The notes beneath the pieces are model-generated. The model saw only the letters and a list, made by a program, of their open reading frames with translations. It had not been told where the DNA came from and did no database searches. From contig NZ_JAJBQV010000050.1 in the NCBI RefSeq assembly GCF_020539865.1, positions 1 through 9,524 of the forward strand: DNA of 9,524 bases. The letters run 5' to 3'. The position numbers and the translations under genes are program-made. Numbering within the stretch: the first letter of the stretch is position 1; every line of letters begins with the position of its first letter. This DNA is from Megasphaera elsdenii. Its GTDB lineage: Bacteria > Bacillota > Negativicutes > Veillonellales > Megasphaeraceae. Below are positions 6,432-9,524 of the stretch, piece by piece.

Positions 6432-7325
6432 ATGGATTTACCGTCGATACAGCAGTTGCGGAATTTCGTCATTTATGGGAAGTATGGTAATTTCACGACT
6501 GCTGCCAATGCCGCTAATATTACCCAGTCGGCTTTTAGTGCGCAGATGAAGAAACTAGAAGACCTCGTCGGCGTCCGCCTTATTGAACGCTCGAACAGGG
6601 GAAGCCATCTGACGCCGGCTGGCAAGATGTTCTACACGAAAATATCCCATATTTTGGGAGAATTAGAAGAAGCCATGAGCGAACTGCCAGGGCGGACTGG
6701 AAAGACCCAGCCCTTGTCGGTAGGAATCATGCTGTCCTTAGGCGATGTCCACATGAACCGCCATCTCGCTTATTTCCAGGAGCACCACAGCGGAGCCTCT
6801 TTCCGGGTCTACAACTTGGAAGTCCGGGAGATGATTCAATGGCTGAAAGATGATAAATTGGATATCGTGTCCCTCTTTTATCTGCCGGCTTTGCATCTGG
6901 AAGAGTATGAGAAGGTCTTTTTTGGCATCGAGAACCTCGTCTATTACGGACCGAACCTGAATTTGCCGCGACATTCGGTGACGCCGCAATATGTGGCGTC
7001 CCAACCTTTGGCACAGTATTCTCCGCAATACGCGATGAATAGTTACATCAATCACTATTTCACAGCCCATGCCTGTCCGCCTCAGGAAACGCAGGCCTGG
7101 TTCTCCACGCCTTATGCCATGATGAACTATTGCCAGCAGAACCGCATCGGAGCTATCTTGCCGGAACGATTTCTCCAGGCCATGGGCATGGACGATGGCT
7201 ATTGCGAATTGGAACCGCCCCTGCGCCTGCCTTGTTATCTGGTCTATAAGAAAGATAATCCCAAGTATGCGACGATACAGGTCTTCGTCGACTATATCCG
7301 CCGTGTGTGTCATATTAAAAAATAA
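6432..7325 (+). CDS. LysR-type transcriptional regulator
   Basis: This is a 297-residue DNA-binding regulator of usual family length. The winged helix-turn-helix is at residues 1-62: SIQQLRNFVIYGKYGNFTTAA, the recognition helix region ITQSAFSAQMKKLEDLVG (30-47) and the wing LIERSNRGSHLTPAG (50-64). A linker helix follows (about 65-88), then a periplasmic-binding-protein-like effector domain (about 92-290; GIMLSLGDVHMNRHLAYFQ, then KLDIVSLFYLP). The effector cannot be predicted. The ATG at 6432 is chosen because AAGGAGG (6421-6427) precedes it by 4 nt and the product begins exactly at the family's N-terminus; the longer frame from GTG 6297 crosses a terminator. It lies directly upstream of the transporter gene in the same direction, separated by a terminator, so the transporter is a plausible but unproved target. 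Confidence 0.93.
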   Translation: MDLPSIQQLRNFVIYGKYGNFTTAANAANITQSAFSAQMKKLEDLVGVRLIERSNRGSHLTPAGKMFYTKISHILGELEEAMSELPGRTGKTQPLSVGIMLSLGDVHMNRHLAYFQEHHSGASFRVYNLEVREMIQWLKDDKLDIVSLFYLPALHLEEYEKVFFGIENLVYYGPNLNLPRHSVTPQYVASQPLAQYSPQYAMNSYINHYFTAHACPPQETQAWFSTPYAMMNYCQQNRIGAILPERFLQAMGMDDGYCELEPPLRLPCYLVYKKDNPKYATIQVFVDYIRRVCHIKK

Positions 7326-7329
7326 TGAT

Positions 7330-7375
7330 AAAGGTATCTGCCATCGTAAAAAATGATGACAGATATCTTTTTTTT
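7330..7375 (+). terminator. Rho-independent terminator after the LysR-type gene
   Basis: AAAGGTATCTGCCATC (7330-7345) pairs with GATGACAGATATCTTT (7355-7370) over 16 positions with one G-U pair and one C-A mismatch. The loop is 9 nt, and a run of eight T's (7368-7375) follows. It separates the regulator from the transporter, so the two are probably not one transcript. Confidence 0.9.
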
Positions 7376-7378
7376 GCG

Positions 7379-7408
7379 TTATACAAGAGCGGAGAGAAGG
7401 TGTAGAAT
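7379..7408 (+). promoter_or_regulatory. Possible promoter of the MFS gene (weak)
   Basis: TAGAAT (7403-7408) is a fair -10 box, with TG just before it (7401-7402, not at the extended -10 spacing). The best -35 at a suitable distance is TTATAC (7379-7384), a poor match. A weak -35 would fit a promoter needing an activator such as the upstream LysR-type protein. Loose inverted symmetry TTATAC / GTGTAGAA flanks the region. This is inferred largely from the need for a promoter after the terminator. Confidence 0.35.
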
Positions 7409-7444
7409 CTAGCTTGCAAATATGAAAGGAGCAGTGAATACAGA

Positions 7445-8650
7445 ATGTCGAATCAATCACTTTGGAACAAAGATTTCCTTCTCGACACAGGTATCAATTT
7501 TGTAGTCTATCTCATTTATTATTTATTGATGGTTATCATTGCCGTCGTCGCTAAAGACCAGTTGCACGCTTCTCTCGGTGAAGCCGGCCTGGCTTCGGGC
7601 ATCTTTATCGTCGGCACCTTGCTGGCACGTTTGCAGTTTGGTAAAGCCATTGAATTGTATGGCCGCCGCAAATCGTTATATGGTGGGATTCTCCTCTATT
7701 TTGTAACGACATTATTATATTTTTATATCCCGAATCTCGCGATTCTCTTTGGCATCCGTTTCCTCAACGGCATGGCCTATGGCATCGTTTCGACAGCGAC
7801 GAACACGATTGTCGCTTCCTGTATTCCTGCCGATAAGCGAGGCGAAGGCATCAACTATTACGGCTTGAGCACTAGCCTGGCTGCTGCAGTCGGTCCTTTC
7901 TTAGGCATGTTCCTCATCGTCGTAACTAACTTTACTTTTATCATTACCCTTTGCGCCGTCCTCGTCGGTTTGTGCATGATCGGCTGCATTGCCCTTCATA
8001 TTGACGAAATCACCCTTACTTCTGAACAGGTTGCCAAGATGAACGCTATGAGCCTTGATAATTACGTTGAATATCGCGTATTGATCATCTCCATCATCGG
8101 GTTCTTCATGGGCTTCGCTTATTCCAGTGTCCTGACATTCTTGGCCGCTTATGCTCGTGAAATCAACCTGGTCCAGGCCGGCACGTTCTTCTTCGTCGTC
8201 TATGCCGTTGTCATCACTATCACTCGTCCGATGACGGGCGTCATCTTCGACCACAAAGGCGAAAACTACGTCCTCTATCCTTGCTACATCTGCCTGGCCA
8301 TCGGCTTGTTCCTCATCAGCATTACCGGTGCTTCTTGGCAGCTGCTCTTATCGGGCGTTTTCGTTGGCCTTGGCTATGGTACGTTCATGTCCAACGGGCA
8401 GGCTGTCTGCATTAAATTGACGCCGTCGTACCGCATCAGCGTTGCCTTATCGACGTACTTCGTCGCCTTGGACCTCGGCATCGGCGTTGGCCCTTATGTC
8501 CTAGGCAGCCTTCATGGCCTGCTCACCTTCCCCCAGCTCTATGCCGTCGCTGCTGTCGTAGCCATTGCTTGCTTTGTTATGTACTACGTTTTCTACGGCC
8601 GCAAGATCAATCTCATCAACCGGGCCGTCCGCATCTACATTCACGCATAA
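7445..8650 (+). CDS. Major facilitator superfamily transporter, 12 helices
   Basis: This is a 401-residue inner-membrane secondary transporter. Hydrophobic stretches fit 12 membrane helices in two six-helix halves, with a charged central loop near residues 187-211 (DEITLTSEQVAKMNAM...). MFS motif A is visible between helices 2 and 3 as GKAIELYGRRK (66-76), and a degenerate copy, RPMTGVIFDHKGENY (261-275), lies between helices 8 and 9. RFLNGMAYGIVSTATNT (105-121) is the family's helix-4 region, and LAAAVGPFLG (145-154) resembles the helix-5 motif of drug:proton antiporters. Substrate is unknown; efflux is the commonest role for such proteins. AAAGGAG (7425-7431) is 13 nt from the ATG, a long spacing, but no other in-frame start lies nearby. 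The upstream LysR-type gene is the likely regulator. Confidence 0.92.
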   Translation: MSNQSLWNKDFLLDTGINFVVYLIYYLLMVIIAVVAKDQLHASLGEAGLASGIFIVGTLLARLQFGKAIELYGRRKSLYGGILLYFVTTLLYFYIPNLAILFGIRFLNGMAYGIVSTATNTIVASCIPADKRGEGINYYGLSTSLAAAVGPFLGMFLIVVTNFTFIITLCAVLVGLCMIGCIALHIDEITLTSEQVAKMNAMSLDNYVEYRVLIISIIGFFMGFAYSSVLTFLAAYAREINLVQAGTFFFVVYAVVITITRPMTGVIFDHKGENYVLYPCYICLAIGLFLISITGASWQLLLSGVFVGLGYGTFMSNGQAVCIKLTPSYRISVALSTYFVALDLGIGVGPYVLGSLHGLLTFPQLYAVAAVVAIACFVMYYVFYGRKINLINRAVRIYIHA

Positions 8651-8683
8651 TACGTAATTTTCATAGATCCTATCCCCAGACTC

Positions 8684-8716
8684 GAGGGCTTGTCGCATGA
8701 CGACAAGCCCTCTTTT
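8684..8716 (+). terminator. Strong rho-independent terminator after the MFS gene
   Basis: A perfect 12-bp stem GAGGGCTTGTCG (8684-8695) / CGACAAGCCCTC (8701-8712), loop CATGA, is followed by TTTT (8713-8716). It lies 33 bp after the transporter stop. Confidence 0.92.
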
Positions 8717-8723
8717 AGCTGTT

Positions 8724-8802
8724 CGTGGCTAGTGATTAAGGGTTAGCGGATGGTTTTAAATATTATAAGAGACATCAAACGGGCCGCTAACTACTAGCCA
8801 CG
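8724..8802. repeat. Long imperfect palindrome, possible small dispersed repeat
   Basis: Outer arms CGTGGCTAGT (8724-8733) and ACTAGCCACG (8793-8802) are perfect 10-base inverted repeats. Inner arms GTTAGCGG (8742-8749) and CCGCTAAC (8784-8791) are perfect over 8. The internal loop is unequal (8 nt against 1), and the AT-rich apical loop is 34 nt. The right flank repeats GAGCCAC and then has six T's (8809-8814). It lies in the 205-bp gap between the transporter and the thioredoxin-fold gene, which otherwise holds only the terminator and a promoter. No reading frame is present. A REP- or MITE-like element is one reading; a second terminator is another. Copy number in the genome is unknown. Confidence 0.65.
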
Positions 8803-8824
8803 AGCCACTTTTTTCAGTTATAAT
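8795..8824 (+). promoter_or_regulatory. Probable promoter of the thioredoxin-fold gene
   Basis: A perfect TATAAT (8819-8824) stands 18 bp after TAGCCA (8795-8800), a four-of-six match to TTGACA. The -35 box would lie inside the right arm of the palindrome. Transcription would start near 8831, giving about a 25-nt leader. Confidence 0.5.
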
Positions 8825-8855
8825 GGATAGGTGAATAGGGGAGAGAGGGAGAGAC

Positions 8856-9401
8856 ATGACCATCAAGACGAAAATCCTGGTCGGATTGGCCTGTATCTGT
8901 TTGATACTGACGGCCTTTTTCTGGCCTGGCAAAGAAGAAGATGCCTATAGTTCCGGTGTCGTCAGGGAAGCGGAAGAAATAAGTGAACGGGAAACGGAAA
9001 TGCTGGCACCTGATGAAGTCCTGCTATCTCCTAATGGGGATATACGCTTACAGACCTTGTATAACCAGAAACCGGTCTGTCTCTTTTTCTGGGCGTCCTG
9101 GAGCGGTGACAGCTTGCGCCAGCTGGCTATCTTGGAAAAAGCTTATGTCCAGTACGGTCAGGACATCTATTTCGTGACCATCCCTGTCGGACCGGATACA
9201 GCAGCTAGTCAGGCCTATGTCCGCCAACAGGGATATGGCTTGCCCCTATACCGCGCTCAGGAACAGATGCTCCGCGAATACGGCATCCATCAGGTACCGC
9301 AGCTCTTCTTCATTGCCTGCGGCGGCCAGATGACACGTCCCTTCGATACCGTATTGAATGAGCGCCAAGTGACGTATGAAATCAAAAAAATGTTGAAATA
9401 A
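8856..9401 (+). CDS. Membrane-anchored TlpA/ResA-like thioredoxin-fold protein lacking both active-site cysteines
   Basis: This 181-residue protein has an N-terminal hydrophobic segment (residues 5-23, after Lys4 and Lys6) without a clear cleavage site, so it is probably anchored and faces outward. An acidic spacer (26-55) precedes a thioredoxin-like domain (about 56-180): PNGDIRLQTLYNQKPVCLFFWASW, strand DIYFVTIPV, GYGLPLY, and cis-Pro148 in GIHQVPQLFFI. TlpA/ResA proteins reduce disulfides, for example in cytochrome c maturation, using WCxxC. Here that site is WSGDS: Ser83 and Ser86 replace both cysteines, each codon (AGC) one base from TGC. Remaining cysteines (13, 15, 75, 155) are not in the active-site positions. 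A chaperone, binding or scaffold role is possible, or a decayed enzyme, though the frame is intact. GGGAGAG (8847-8853) precedes the ATG. No redox partner gene is adjacent. Confidence 0.82.
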   Translation: MTIKTKILVGLACICLILTAFFWPGKEEDAYSSGVVREAEEISERETEMLAPDEVLLSPNGDIRLQTLYNQKPVCLFFWASWSGDSLRQLAILEKAYVQYGQDIYFVTIPVGPDTAASQAYVRQQGYGLPLYRAQEQMLREYGIHQVPQLFFIACGGQMTRPFDTVLNERQVTYEIKKMLK

Positions 9402-9415
9402 TTTTTACATACCCC

Positions 9416-9444
9416 TTGTCAAAGAGATAAAAGTAGGTTATAAT
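9416..9444 (+). promoter_or_regulatory. Strong promoter of the tRNA gene(s)
   Basis: TTGTCA (9416-9421) and TATAAT (9439-9444) are exactly 17 bp apart, five of six and six of six to consensus. Transcription would start near 9451, about 24 nt before the tRNA, typical of a stable RNA promoter. The preceding gene has no clear terminator, so some read-through into the tRNA is possible. Confidence 0.85.
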
Positions 9445-9474
9445 AAACAAGTCGCACGGAGAAGTACAAAATAT

Positions 9475-9524
9475 GGGCGGTTAGCTCAGTTGGTTAGAGT
9501 ATCTCGTTGACATCGAGGGGGTCG
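9475..9524 (+). tRNA. tRNA-Val (GAC anticodon), 5' part, cut by the window end
   Basis: The first 50 bases show the acceptor 5' strand GGGCGGT, TA at positions 8-9, D arm GCTC-AGTTGGTTA-GAGT, and an anticodon stem pairing TCTCG with CGAGG across the loop TTGACAT. The anticodon GAC (9509-9511) reads Val codons GUC and GUU. The variable region starts GGGTC. The T arm and acceptor 3' strand are beyond the window, so an intact gene and further tRNAs downstream cannot be confirmed. Confidence 0.92.

Noticed and set aside
6738..7460. 240-codon minus-strand frame over the LysR-type gene
   Set aside because: It is antisense to a well-supported regulator and crosses its terminator; no domain seen.

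Overview
The window reads as low-to-mid GC Firmicutes chromosome, most probably a Negativicutes member of the Megasphaera/Dialister type. This is inferred from the conserved Firmicutes block alaS–ireB–ruvX–DUF1292, strong purine-rich ribosome binding sites, classical TTGNNN/TATAAT promoters and roughly 50% GC coding sequence. The genus is a guess from overall look, not a proof. Every recognised gene lies on the + strand.

Layout. Positions 1-319 are the right-hand end of an IS200/IS605-type element: the C-terminus of TnpB, then two hairpins and a GGTTCAA end that look like the 3' part of the TnpB guide RNA. Only 18 bp beyond that end begins a good promoter (338-366). It drives an apparent three-gene unit: a thioredoxin with a CEPC active site, a membrane-anchored family 2 glycosyltransferase of the GtrB/DPM1 type, and a secreted NlpC/P60 peptidoglycan hydrolase with a peptidoglycan-binding domain. 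The unit ends at a hairpin terminator (2531-2563).

A second promoter (2603-2632) starts the housekeeping unit alaS, ireB, ruvX and a DUF1292 gene, closed by a strong terminator (6308-6348). It combines tRNA charging, a small regulator linked to the PASTA kinase, a RuvC-fold nuclease and a small acidic protein; this linkage is widely conserved in Firmicutes. Next come a LysR-type regulator and a 12-helix major facilitator transporter, each followed by its own terminator. Their adjacency suggests, but does not show, that the regulator controls the transporter.

The last part holds a long imperfect palindrome (8724-8802) resembling a small dispersed repeat, whose right arm overlaps a possible -35 box. 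A membrane-anchored TlpA/ResA-like thioredoxin-fold protein follows, with both active-site cysteines replaced by serine. The window ends in a strong promoter and the first 50 bases of a tRNA-Val(GAC) gene.

I see no CRISPR array, phage genes or obvious new defence system. The most unusual points are the cysteine-less thioredoxin-fold protein, the palindrome beside it, the TnpB guide-RNA end abutting a host promoter, and the inverted repeats in front of the LysR gene.
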